A DNA stretch of 64,000 nt from Bursaphelenchus xylophilus (lineage: Eukaryota > Nematoda > Chromadorea > Rhabditida > Aphelenchoididae): NCBI GenBank assembly GCA_904066235.2, contig CAJFCV020000003.1, positions 6,448,001 through 6,512,000 on the forward strand, written 5' to 3'. Of the stretch, positions 1 to 10,819 are shown one piece after another (position 1 is the stretch's first letter; every line of letters begins with the position of its first letter). Under the pieces are notes generated by a model that saw only the letters and a program-made list of their open reading frames with translations, did not search any database and was not told where the DNA came from. The position numbers and the translations under genes were made by a program.

Positions 1-662
1 GGAAATGGCCAACAATTCGCCCAAGAGCTTCGTGACACCCATGGTATCCAGCTGTTTGTATTAGGCATAAACCCCAGTCAAGCGAGATTACCATCACTGC
101 AGCGACTTGTTGGAGTAGAGTTCTCCAAGGAGAGATTGTTGTCCATTGAAAACATTGATGACATTTCCAACAAGTTGGACTTCCTTCGAACGTCCTTGTG
201 TAGCAGGATCAGCCAGACCACCGTCGTTGAAGATGACTATTATACAACAGAATCTCATCGTACCACAAAACGAGACGTCACCAAGATTCCATTGAGCGAA
301 CAAAAAGAACCTTGCAAGGACGAGGCAAAGATGTCCATCAATATTGTAATTGATAGTAATGGAGGATCTCAAGATGAAGAAGTAAGGGATCTGTATCATG
401 TGTAATTTAATGCATTTTCTAGCACGTAAGTGACGTCAAGTCCATAGTGCAGACCTTCCTGGATGAGCGTTATGCGGAGAAAGAAAAGGATGAAAAGCCA
501 CTGGTAAACTTGATCAACATCAACAGCAAGGATAAGAACATTTTGCACAGTAAATCTGGTGTCCCTGTCGATGATCTATTCGAAGAAATGAGTGATATAT
601 TTGACGACGCTGTGAAAGAGAACGAAGAAATACGTGAAAAACTGCCAGACTGCCAGCATTAA
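1..662 (+). CDS. VWFA-domain protein, C-terminal part (5' end outside window)
   Basis: Two exons, 1-381 and 423-662, in one frame with no start codon, so the gene begins before the window. The 41-nt intron is GTAAGG...TTCTAG and keeps phase 0. The first 50 residues read like the last strand and helix of a von Willebrand factor A domain, with a hydrophobic LFVLGIN strand and then a helix ending SNKLDFLRTSLC. The rest (about 145 residues) is polar and acidic with no motif I recognise. VWA domains usually bind ligands, often outside the cell, but the missing N-terminus hides any signal peptide or MIDAS motif, so metal binding and location cannot be judged. A polyadenylation signal AATAAA lies 35 nt after the stop. 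The VWA call is from pattern memory only. Confidence 0.6.
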
Positions 663-696
663 CATGATTTATATTTGTGTTTATTGTAGTATTATT

Positions 697-702
697 AATA
701 AA
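697..702 (+). terminator. Polyadenylation signal AATAAA of the VWA gene
   Basis: A canonical AATAAA lies 35 nt downstream of the stop codon at 660-662 and about 10 nt before the repeat element starts. Confidence 0.6.
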
Positions 703-712
703 AGTACCAGTG

Positions 713-1349
713 AAACTCATCGTAATGGACGTTTTTGTCCCCAGGACGTTTTTGTCCCCAATATTGATTTTTGAAAATTCTTTGACCAGCTAACCAATGA
801 GTTGAAATCACAGCCAAATTTTTTAATGGCTTACCAAAACTTGGCCAAAGTATCATACTTGCTTTGAAGCCTCAAAAATAGCTAGCTATTTAAAAGGTTG
901 AAATAGGTATCAAAGTGTAGGAATGACGTCCGATTTTTTAAACGACAAGCCAAAAACCTCGATCGGCTAGCTAAAGTGTCAGAATAGCTCCGAAGCCCCG
1001 AAACAGCTAGCCAAAAAGTTGGATTCAGATTTTTACTAGCCATTTTAATAATTTGGCAGTCATTTGAAACTTTTTGCCACGCATTCCAACTTTTTAGCTA
1101 ACTTTTTTGGGGCTTTAACGCCATTCTGACAGTTTGGCCAGCCGATCTAGGTCTTCGGATAGCCCTTAAAAATTTTGGCTGTGATTTCAACTTATTGGCT
1201 AGCTGGTCAAAGAATTTAAAAAAATCAATTCTGATGACAAAAACGGCCTGGGGGGGGGCAAAAACCGATCGAGGGAAAAAAATAAAAAAATGGGGACAAA
1301 ACCGTCCTGAGGACAAAACCGGGGTGGGGACAAAAACGGGAAAACTCAT
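713..1349. mobile_element. Palindromic non-autonomous element with 8-bp flanking repeat
   Basis: The two halves of 721-1341 are imperfect reverse complements, centred near 1030. Both ends carry CGTTTTTGTCCCC-type sequence. Inner blocks such as TTTGACCAGCTA and GCTGTGATTTCAAC pair across the centre. The 8-mer AAACTCAT flanks it on both sides (713-720 and 1342-1349), consistent with an 8-bp target-site duplication of the hAT type, although the ends lack the CAGNG terminus. It has no coding capacity. The left end is next to the VWA gene's polyadenylation signal. Confidence 0.65.
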
Positions 1350-2303
1350 ATTTTATCGCTTGGGATAAGAGAATAAGAGCTGATAGGTCTGTCGTTCTTT
1401 CCAAACGATGCTAAAACAACTCCAAATCAGTCTTTCTTATTCGAAAAATCCAATGACCTTTTCTAAAATTAGATCTGTGGACTTGGCCCGTTTTCTGTTA
1501 GACTTATTTTGTTTACTGAAAATTTCAAAACTAGGGACCAAACATTAATATTGCTCCTTGCAAAACACATTGTGTATCTAACCGTAACCAATAAGATTTT
1601 ATGAATTGAAACTTGTACATTGTCCCATACGTTAATCCAAACGTACTTGTGAAAGGTCATGGGACAAGCGGAAGGCAGTTCTTTGAGCTTTTTATTGTCC
1701 GATGATCAAGGTTCTGATCTCATCCCTAAGGTGTCCTATCAATACATCAAGCGCTTCAAAAAAATTTTGTATAGAAATTTCCAAAATTTACAGAAAACAC
1801 AAATTGCAATTTTCTGAAAATGTCTGGAAAATAAAATTTGCTTTCTTCTTTCAAGAAAGATGAGAGATATTATCCAACCTTTAAAGGTATTATTGTTTGA
1901 TAAGGACACGTGGTATTAGTTTAGATAACAGAGTCTTCTCGTTATCTCAAATGGAATTCCTTTTATGCCGTACATATGATAAGCACGTGCAATTCATCTC
2001 TCTTCTTTCCCAACAAAGTTGTTTTCCAGAGTCCGAAGCAGAGAGAGAGAGAAAGGGGGATCTTGTTATCTTCACCATAAGAAACAAGCCATAGAAAATT
2101 CCAGAGTGTGTTTGGGGAAATGTGCACCCAGAATGTTTTGAAGAGCGTGCGAAAGAGTGCGGTCAAACGGAGAGAACCGCCGGCCTAAAACAATTTATTC
2201 TCTCGCCCCCAGGGCCCGCCTTCTCTTCACTTGCATTTAAAAGGCCGGGTTCTTTCCATCTGACTTTTAAAGCGGCTTTCTTGAAGACTACAGTACACTC
2301 CAA
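1350..2303. other. Intergenic region, nothing recognised
   Basis: This is AT-rich sequence upstream of the METTL18-like gene. It becomes GC-richer in the last 150 bases, consistent with a promoter. The short open frames overlap on both strands and show no recognisable protein. A GA-rich run lies at 2037-2060. Confidence 0.5.
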
Positions 2304-3067
2304 ATGGTTATTACAACAAGCACTGCTATCCCCACAGTTCACTCCGAGATCCGGCTCAACTCCAATCGCACCTTGAGATATGTGGCACCATTCTTAATCG
2401 ACAAGAACTACCTCACCGATGGAACGACCATAAAACGAAAAGTTTCAGAATGTAAGTAATCCTTACAAGCATAAGACGATCGTGTTTAGCACAAGATGAT
2501 AATGAGTCATGGGAAGGAGTATTGGATATGTGTCAAGCCATGGATGATATAATCGAAATCGACAAAGAGAGCGAGTTGATGGCCGAGAAAAGTGTTCTCG
2601 AGATTGGATTCTGCACTGGTCTTCCAAGTGTTTTTGCATTGGACAGTGGGGCTTCTGATGTTACAATCCATGCATGGTCATCTACAGCCTTGGAATTCTA
2701 TGTAAAGCCTACCATGAAGAGGAACAAGGTGCCCAAAAACATATGCAAATTCAATTCATCCATTTTGAAATCAACCATCCAGAGTCTTGGAGGAAAGAAA
2801 TTTGACGTAATTGTAGCTCCAGAACTGCTTCAAATGGATGAAACAGACTTTGAAGAAGTCCATGGCATTTTAGATGCTGCTTTGAAACCCTTCGGAATCG
2901 TCCTGATCTGTTCACGATCATATTATCCTCATTGCTCTGGGAATATCCCGGCGTTCATGGAGATGTGCAAGATGAAAGGAGTTTTCGACGCTTACTTAAG
3001 GTGGTCTTCAACAAAGCCAGACCAGGATTCTCATAGAGTTATCCAACTCACTCGGACTCTGCGTTAA
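2304..3067 (+). CDS. METTL18: METTL18-like protein-histidine N-methyltransferase
   Basis: Two exons, 2304-2451 and 2490-3067, joined across a 38-nt GTAAGT...TTTAG intron, give 241 residues. The start is the first in-frame ATG. The family (METTL18/Hpm1) uses S-adenosylmethionine to methylate a histidine of ribosomal protein uL3 and belongs to the class I seven-beta-strand methyltransferases. In this sequence SWEGVLDM sits just ahead of motif I, VLEIGFCTGLPSVFAL (about residues 83-98). This is followed by an acidic region and KFDVIVAPELL (about residues 146-156). Motif I has Phe where LELGCG is usual, giving EIGFCTG. The protein is shorter than human METTL18, mostly because the N-terminal extension is missing. 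It converges on calpain-7, and the two stop codons are 143 bp apart. The fold is clear; assigning it to METTL18 rather than another family-16 enzyme is likely but not certain. Confidence 0.8.
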
Positions 3068-3210
3068 CTGATCTCACAGCTCTACACCGGTTATATTGTT
3101 ATGATTATAATCCACGACCTCCAAATATTTCTTTCCCTGTAAATATTATAATACATACATAAAAAACTATTATAGTTGCTTGAGCCGTATTTTACTCCAG
3201 ATATTGCTTA

Positions 3211-6200
3211 CTATTGTACACGTTTAAATTTGAAACCGGTATCAGACTGAATTTTGAGAAGAAAAGGACCTTCCTGGCCTGGGTTAAATGTCATCGGCAT
3301 TATCGAATACGTGCCCGCAGGCACTGAGTTCAATTCCAGAACTGTGCAGCCGGATCGAAAGTCTCCAGAAGTGCATCTATTGAAGGGTTTATTCCTTCGT
3401 GAGGATATCTGGACCACCTCAAAACCCACATGAAATTGTTTGGGGCCCCTGAGATCAATGACCACTGTATTTTCATCACTTCCATCATCAAGCTCCAAGT
3501 GGAAGATGGGATTATTACTAAAAATAAATAACAAATAGTGAATTGAGAACGTGATTTAAAAGTTATTTTTCGGAAAACAAGTGACATACCGGACTGTTTC
3601 GCGAGATGCACCGTTTCCGCACCCTCCGGCAGTAATTCCCTTCCATTCTCCGGGAATTGTTTTCTGAATTTTCGGATGTTTAATCTCTGAACAAGAGAAT
3701 TCTGTCGTGCTGTACAACCGAAGAGTGTAATATATGGTTGTCGACTTTTCGTACTGCAATCAAATCTGGCAATGCTATATTATTAGGGTCGATAAAAAAT
3801 TTTGACCATTTTCTTGCAAGTTTCAAGTCGATTATTTTCTAGCTCAGATCTCCCATTATTTCAGTAAGTAAATTTACTGTAGTTTTTTTTATTTTTTCCA
3901 TATTTTACGTAGATTTTAAACTTATAAAAATTAAAACCCACTGAAATTTCATCGCAAAATATGGAAAAATCGAAAATTTTATTTTACCAGAAAGTTTTAT
4001 AAATTTATTTACAAGTTCGGACCAGAGATTGCCACGGTCAAAATTTTGGCTCCGGCTCTTAGCTCCCAGAGTCTTAGCTCCCAGAGCCGGAGCCGAGGCC
4101 AAATTTGCAGCTCCGGCTCTGGCTCTTGGCTCCGTGCAAAACGTTTTTTAAAAATATTTTTCCAAAAATAAAAGTTATTAGTGCCAGAGATCATAAAGCC
4201 AACGTTTTTGCAGTCAAGTCACATCCTCCGCAGTGTTTTTCAAGCAATTTGGTTTAACAAGATCACGAAATTTTTACTTTTCTGACCACTGGGAAGCCTG
4301 GCTCCGACTTTGGGCTCGGGAGCCGGAGCCGACCCCAAAATTTCCGGCTCCGGCTCTGGCTCCCGGCTCGGAGCCGCTTGGAGCCGGAGCCAAGAGCCGG
4401 CTCCGGAGCCGTGGCAATCTCTGGTTCGGACCCATGCGGATTCGAACCTGAAAAGGTAAAGGCCCGGAAGCGCCCTTCCAGACCACCCCGTTTGGTTCGC
4501 TGCCATCCTCCTTTCGAAAAGGAGAACTTTTCGAGGCGACTTTTTTGGTCAAACTTGTTGGTTGATTATCTCGGCTTGCAGAGGCCGGTGGAGGTAGCGG
4601 AAAAGTAGCCCATAAGTGACTCTTTTTCATAAGTAATAGTGGGATTAATCCGAAAGGAATCAGGGTGTACTAAAATGGGTGTATCCATCAATTTATATTT
4701 TGACCAGTAAAGCTCAGGCGGGGGGACGTAGAGTAAATCTTGAACCTATGTAAAAAGGATGCATCGATTGTTCTACAGAAGCATTGACATTCCTAGCCTC
4801 TCAACATTCTTAGATTTTAGGCGTACTTTTGCCTTAACACTTTGAGTCCTCATTGCTTAATTTCTTTTCTCCGCTGTTTTAGCCGGTGACTGGTATGTTA
4901 CATGTTTCTTGTAATCTACTGTCCCCACCCTACCCAGAAAAAAGCCTCATTGAAGTCTCAGGAATTTCAGAAAATTATGGGCAAAACTTTTTATCGAGCG
5001 TAATATAAACTTACCTGAGCAACAACCAATGTGTACCTTTGGACTCCTGGGTCAGTTATGTTGAGTTGACATAAGTAATGGGGACTGTTTATTCTGGCCC
5101 CATCAATTAATGGCTTGGGTGAATCTAAATATTAAATTAAAAATTACAGTACTTACTTGGTAAATGTATTCTCTTCCCGGTGGGATACACAACCACTGTA
5201 ATATACTCGGTGTTATACTCAAAATCTTGCTGGAATGCTTGTTAAACAATCATGTCGAATTTACCTTATCCACGATATGTCGCGTAAGTAAAATCCAAAC
5301 AGCAGCCGCTCCAAGCTTGTTATTCACGTCCAATTTGTATTGAGGATTCTCACTTATTGAATACAAATCCTTAATGGGGCCTTGTCCAGCTGTCCAACAT
5401 CTACAAATTTTTATACAAGGGAAAATACCACTTACGAATGTAAAACATAACTGAAGGGGAAAAGAATGGGATTCCAGTTGACATAAAAGACATCAAAGAA
5501 ATGGCATACCGACTCCAAATCAATCCAGAAGACCCCATCATCAAATTGTTGAGCATCCTTGGGGTTGTAGTCGAGTGCCTTGCACAATTCTGGAGTCCAA
5601 CTCTCCGTGTCCTTCTCCGAATATCGGCCTTTCCATCTAAGATGAGTCCAAGGGTTCTTTACAAGAAGTAATTTTTTGTTTTCAAACTTCCTTAGATCAA
5701 GAACAGCATAGGCATGTGAATCAACCAATCCAGATCTCTCGACCTCACTTACAGGCATCTTCCCTGTGGCCAGTGTAACAAGACATTGGCCTAAATTCTC
5801 AATAGAAACAAAAATAATAAATTGTTACCCTGATGATATCTTTGGAACAGTTTCTCAAATACAGTATCCTTATCCACTGGGTCAACCTTCGAATGCAAAG
5901 GAATCCGCTCAGGAATCCATCCAGTCAAGGCATTTAGATCAATATTCTGAATAATATTGTATTTACACATAACCATTAAGCACAAACCGAGTTAGACCCC
6001 GGGAAGTCATAGCCACCCATTACTTTCATGTAGGCCTTTTCCAACAACTGAACCCAAAACTCGTTCTTTCTCTGACTGTAAGAGCAAAGGAACTCTCCAT
6101 CAGCACCCACTGGCAGCCGATCATCTATCAGGACCTTCCTCAAGATCCCATTTAGATATAACTTCACCATGTACTTGCCACATGGATTGTAAACAGGTAT

Positions 6201-7306
6201 CCCTTTCTTATTTTGTGGGTATATAATGTTCGTAATCAAAGGCTTCTTGAATTTCCTCTCATACTGAGCGGAAACAGCTAATGAGGCGACGAAGGAACAA
6301 TCGGACACCAGATTCTAAAGCAGAATAAAAAAGAAAAATTGATTTACCTGTTTTATGGTCCCAGAATTTATGTTCTCTATGATTTTAGGCTCTTGGCATA
6401 AATCGGGAAGGCGATACCAAGTTTTCAACCTGGCTTTCTGTTTCTCAGCCAATGCTAGCAACCCATCATGGTCGCTACAATTTACTGTATTATTGATCTA
6501 ATGACCTACCAAAACGGCATTGGAAATGCAAATCGCTCTCTGATATCATCATTCAAGAATGGCATAAATGAGATCCCATTAATTTTAGAGGTAAATGCTA
6601 ATAGTTTCAGTTCTTCTGAATTCAAACATTCCTTTCCTCTCACCTTCAAACTTGACTTGCTCGATGATGGCATAGGGTCTTCATCTCGAGGAATATCCAA
6701 GCCCAGAATTCCATCATCAGGAATATCGGGAAAGTCTGGTAGTTCTGAACTTGTAGATAACTCCTTCAATTTCTCTGCCCGTTCCAATGCAACTGTAGCT
6801 AGTGTTTGAAACCGCCGTTTGAGTTCATTATTTTGCGTTTTCTTTGCCTACGAATGGTATTAATTTATAGAAAACTCACACAATCGAGGCAATATTGGAC
6901 TCCTTGTGTGTACAATGCTAATGCTTCCCTGTGGCTACCTTCTTCATCTTTTGAGAGGCCTTGTGATAAAATAAATTCAATCCTCTCTTCTGATGTTTGT
7001 TCTTCTGATTTTATTTTACTTGAAATGGCACATTCCTCTAAGGCATTTAAATAAAACACCAAGTATTTTTGAATTACCTTGAACTTTTATATTTTCTGCA
7101 CGTTTTCTATATTTCTCAACGGTCTCAAACAGTTTTCTATCAGCTTTTCCTTGGTTTATGAGATCTGTGAGAGCTCTGGCAGCTTCCTAAAGTCACATTA
7201 TTCTTTGACCTGACATCCTTACCAAATAGAAGTATTCTGCTGCTTGCCAATGCCCGGTTTTGTCGTAAGCGATCGCTTGTTTAGCATAATAATTTGCCAC
7301 ATCCAT
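3211..7306 (-). CDS. CAPN7: Calpain-7 (PalB-type calpain with MIT domains)
   Basis: Thirteen exons in coding order: 7306-7223, 7186-7078, 7037-6880, 6847-6510, 6474-6348, 6314-5988, 5946-5829, 5790-5436, 5400-5265, 5229-5157, 5124-5015, 3753-3590, 3517-3211. Every junction keeps frame and gives 801 residues, close to human CAPN7 at about 813. Calpain-7 is a cysteine protease of the ESCRT pathway that binds ESCRT-III through its MIT domains. Visible are two N-terminal MIT-like helical segments ([15 protein letters not shown] and a second near residue 90), the calpain-7 linker TWYRLPDLC, and catalytic Cys at about 278 (SDCSFVASL). The catalytic His is at about 446 (DSHAYAVLD) and the Asn at about 471 (KNPWTHL). 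[14 protein letters not shown] and two C2-like beta-rich domains at the C-terminus also fit. All three catalytic residues are present, so an active enzyme is expected. Intron 11 (3754-5014) is long because it holds a hAT MITE. The gene is divergent from MGAT4, 572 bp away. Confidence 0.93.
4015..4431. mobile_element. hAT-type MITE in calpain-7 intron 11
   Basis: The element 4023-4423 (401 bp) starts CAGAGATTGCCACGG and ends with the exact reverse complement CCGTGGCAATCTCTG. It is flanked by a perfect 8-bp duplication GTTCGGAC (4015-4022 and 4424-4431). A CAGNG terminus with an 8-bp duplication is the hAT signature. The interior is a degenerate array of GGAGCC/GGCTCC units on both arms, so most of it can fold back. 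It has no transposase frame. The long, clean terminal match suggests it is not ancient. Confidence 0.9.
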
Positions 7307-7878
7307 TGTGCAAAAAAATAAATCTTATTTTAATTTGTGATTCGTCATCAGAACGGAATTACAATATCGATTCGATGTCGAAAGGTGATTCTACCGTAAC
7401 TAACCAAAACAGAGTCTGTTTCGTATATTTGTGAACCGGCATTCGAAAAAATACCCAACTAAAGAAATTTGTTTGGGCTTTTTGCATGAAACCCCTGCCT
7501 AATGATACAAGACTGTCTGACTCATCGGGCTGGATACTTTTCTTATTCATAAATGGGAAAGTTTCTTTTCTGTTTCCATAGAAAACGCTTAGACCTGAAC
7601 GAACTCAGCTTAGACCCCGCTGTTAAACATTCAATAGTATTCTCAGCGTGTCTACACGATAGAGCCCATCGACGTAACATCAAAACGAATTTCCGCCTGA
7701 TATTAATCGCTGAAATAATATACATATTAAAATGAAAAGCAAGTGTTTGCTTAAACTCTGCATTTCACTTTTTATTTCTCACAGGCCAGTTAGGGAGAAT
7801 TTTTGCTAGTCTCTGTTCCCAATGCTCCATGATAAGTCTTCAATTTAAAAAAAATTGTGTGGTGGACTTCTGTTTTTC
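7307..7878. other. Divergent intergenic region between calpain-7 and MGAT4
   Basis: This is a likely shared promoter region. Overlapping 60-63-codon frames occur on both strands (for example 7359-7550 minus and 7553-7735 plus). None shows a domain, a family resemblance or a frame-consistent splice partner, so none is called as a gene. Confidence 0.45.
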
Positions 7879-9523
7879 ATGATCCATTTGAAAAGCCAGC
7901 CGAGAAATTGTAAATTGGCAATTGCTCTACTTTTTGCGCTTATTCTATGTAGTATTTACCTATTTAATAATAATCAAATTGTCGACGGGCAAAAACCCGT
8001 GACATTAATAAAGGTAAATGTCCTTTTAAATGCTTTTACATCTTTATTTCAGGTTTTATCGTCCAATCTTACTGCCACTCACTTCTATTATTTTTATAAT
8101 TACACGGACACCACCCCTGTATTTTACATTTCGCCTCCATCAGATCTACACAGAACAGCTCCCGATATTGTTATCGCCATTCCCACTGTTCCAAGGAATA
8201 ATGTAAGACACGGACAGCGCATTTGTTATTCTTTTACATACAGCAATCTTACATCATCAAGACCGTCGAAAACCTTCTTGCCCAATTATATGACGAGGAG
8301 AAGCACCGAATTGTCATCGTGATCTCATGTAATTATGACGTAAACCAAGAGAATTCGGAATATTGTGTTCAACTGGCATCAACCTTATCAGCGAGCTTTG
8401 ATTGGGCCTGCAAACAAGGACTGATCGAGTTGATTTCTTACCCTGAATATTGGACTCCCAAAGAATTCCCCCAAGATCCACTAAATCCCTTTAACATCAC
8501 CGATCCCCCAGATCGCTTCTATTGGAGAACAAAACAACACACTGACTTTATTTATCTGATGTCATACTGCTTGCACGTTCACCCAGCAAGCAGTTTTTAT
8601 ATTCAACTTGAAGATGATGTCTTAACAAGAAAAGGTACGTCCCGAAGTGATGAGTGGAAAGTTCGATTTTAATAAATGCTGAATCACATTTTAATCCAAT
8701 TACTAATTTCTTTAAGGATATGTGAGCGAGATCCAACGGTTTATCCAGAAGGTGCAAAGCAAACCCTGGCTGACTCTAGAATTCTCTAACCTTGGATTTA
8801 TTGGAAAGTTATTCAGAATGCAGAGCCTCCAACAGTTTGTCATTCACGACCTCCCACTCTACAATTTGATTCCCATCGATTGGTCATTCGATGAGTTTCA
8901 TTTCCGGAGCTTTTGTAAACATTTGCCTCGCAAACCGTGTGTGCGGAAAGTGTACAGGGAACATAGAATTTCCCATCGTCCTCCTCTCTTCCAACACGTC
9001 GGCCTCTACTCATCACTGGCAGGGAAACAGCAGAATCTCAAGGAAAAACGCTTTAGCGACACTCCTTTGCCGCTTTTGATCGAAGGAAACAAAATTCAAC
9101 TGGCCAATGCAATTTGCACTGATAACAGCGTGACAAAAGATATGATTTATGACATGTATTACAAAGAAAAGCCTTTGGAAATCGTCAATCCCTTGCCGAA
9201 ACTGAAGTTGACACTTTACTTTAACGAATCTGCATCAATCAGCGGTAAGAACGAATCTGTATCAAATCAGCGGTAAGAAAAAAAGAGTTGCCGTTAAAAT
9301 GATGACCATTCTACTCGGTTACCTTGTTTTAGCAATTGCATTCCGCTACCATTTTGAATCGTCATCGGCTTCGGATCCGCTCGGGGTTTTTATCAATTCC
9401 GATGTTCAACTATCACCACCCTTCGATGACTTAAAAAATGTGCAAATTAACGAGCTGACAATCCGTGTGCACAGAGAGATCGCTACTCTTGTTATAAGCC
9501 GTCTGACATTGAGGCGTCCCTGA
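7879..9523 (+). CDS. MGAT4: Alpha-1,3-mannosyl-glycoprotein beta-1,4-N-acetylglucosaminyltransferase (GnT-IV)
   Basis: Exons 7879-8013, 8053-8202, 8244-8634, 8717-9244 and 9333-9523 keep frame and give 464 residues. The family adds a beta-1,4-GlcNAc branch to the core mannose of N-glycans in the Golgi. Residues about 12-30 (LAIALLFALILCSIYLF) form a type II signal anchor. The catalytic domain shows the acidic metal-binding run QLEDDV at about 215, then PWLTLEFSNLGFIGKLF, DLPLYNLIPIDW and RPPLFQHVGLYSSLAGK, all characteristic of MGAT4. The last exon (AIAFRYHFES ... INELTIRVH) resembles the end of the family's C-terminal lectin-like domain. That domain is shorter than in vertebrates (human protein about 535 residues). 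The donor of exon 4 lies in a tandem duplication, and using the second copy or retaining the intron would stop the protein at or soon after 9274-9276. The final exon is therefore the least certain part. Confidence 0.88.
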
Positions 9524-10819
9524 CGATAAAAATAGGCCCCGTCTACTGATAAAACGCCAATGACCTTTCTCTTTCTGATTTTCGAATCCTTTGAAATTTG
9601 CGGGTAACCACTTTATATGAGTAACGTGTAATTCCATTCCTTTCATTTTTATACCAAAATATGCAGATAAAAGAATTTTTTTCTTATAAAGAAGCAGGGT
9701 CGTGATATTAACTTGTAAATTGTGAATTGACAAGGAAAGTACTTTCATTGCTCCTACTTTTAGACCGCACATATTTCAAAAAATCCGGAAGATTGTGTTG
9801 ATCAAGAATATATAAAAATTAGTTGCCCAGGTTCAAGTGTCGAAAATGCCCAAAAGCTGGCAAAATTTCTAGGCAAAAGGCGCAGGCATTTAAAAAAAAG
9901 CCAAACGATAAAAAAACTCGGTCGATCTGTTCCTCCGGAAGATAGCGGTGTGGCTAAGTGGCTGCGCCGAAGTTTAGAAATTTCGCGGTTGTCGCCGATA
10001 AAAAGCGATTCAGAAAATCTGTCATCCAAATTGCATATAACAACATTTTTTAGCCTAAATTTTTTATGGGTACTCTGGGGAGTACTACTAGTCATATACA
10101 ACCGTTTTTTGTACCATTGGTGCATTCTAAACGTATTTCATTTGTAAACTTGTAAGAAATTGAGCGGAAAGGGGTTTATGTAGGACTTTAAGTCAACTTG
10201 CGCTTGATTTTTCACCCCTAAAACCCAAAATCGTGCTGTTAATTTTTACATATTCTTAATCAGCATTATTTAACGGATTTTTTGAGGTATGTCTCGTTTA
10301 CAAGTAAGAGCTCTCATAAAAGTGCTTTCCTTGTGAAATAAATTCTTAATCATTTTTCCCGGGCCTGGGGTTTCTCCTGCGCAAATTTTTTCACCGTCGC
10401 CACAATTGATCGAGGAGCCACTTATCGCCTACCTGACGGGTTTATTTTATATTATATAATTTGGGCGAAAAAACTGTCGGCGAACAACTTTGGACAAAAA
10501 AATATCACCCTTCCGAGTTCTCAAGCCGAGAGTTCTTACTGTTTATTACATCAACGAAAGGAATCCTATGTTTTCCATAAGTCTAGCTCACTTCTGATAC
10601 AAAAAACAAGAAAAACTATAAAACGTCTTGTTTCTGACAGCTTGTAAAAAATCCTTTTTCGCCCACACTGACTTGTAAATAAAGCCAACCTGACTGTTTT
10701 TTAGTTTTCCAGATTTTCATCCATTCTTGGATCTCTTGTCTGTTTTCATTTTACTACATATTTGAAATTTATAAAAAAATCTTTCTTTTTTTTAATTATC
10801 TCCAATTTCAGTAGGAAGA
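9524..10819. other. Intergenic region, nothing recognised
   Basis: AT-rich sequence between MGAT4 and the dipeptidase gene. No coding exon, element ends or convincing RNA gene were seen. A segment near 9946-9975 superficially resembles a tRNA D-arm but has no T-arm partner. Confidence 0.5.
10804..10811 (+). other. Probable spliced-leader acceptor of the CNDP2 gene
   Basis: AATTTCAG sits 8 nt before the ATG at 10820 with no matching upstream donor exon visible. This is the arrangement expected of a trans-splice site. It is inferred from position only. Confidence 0.45.

Noticed and set aside
4432..4500. tRNA gene next to the hAT MITE (GGTTCGAATCC on the minus strand)
   Set aside because: The B-box match is good but there is no proper A-box and no stems pair; at best an old tRNA-derived repeat.
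7359..7735. Small genes between calpain-7 and MGAT4 on either strand
   Set aside because: Several mutually overlapping 60-codon frames; attempted splice joins run into stops, and none shows a recognisable family.
9299..9523. Independent small membrane protein starting at ATG 9301
   Set aside because: Its C-terminal part resembles the end of the MGAT4 domain and joins MGAT4 in frame through a GTAAGA...TTTTAG intron, so it is annotated as the last MGAT4 exon.
9946..10000. Possible tRNA (GTGTGGCTAAGTGGCTGCG)
   Set aside because: Resembles only a D-arm; no T-arm or B-box downstream.
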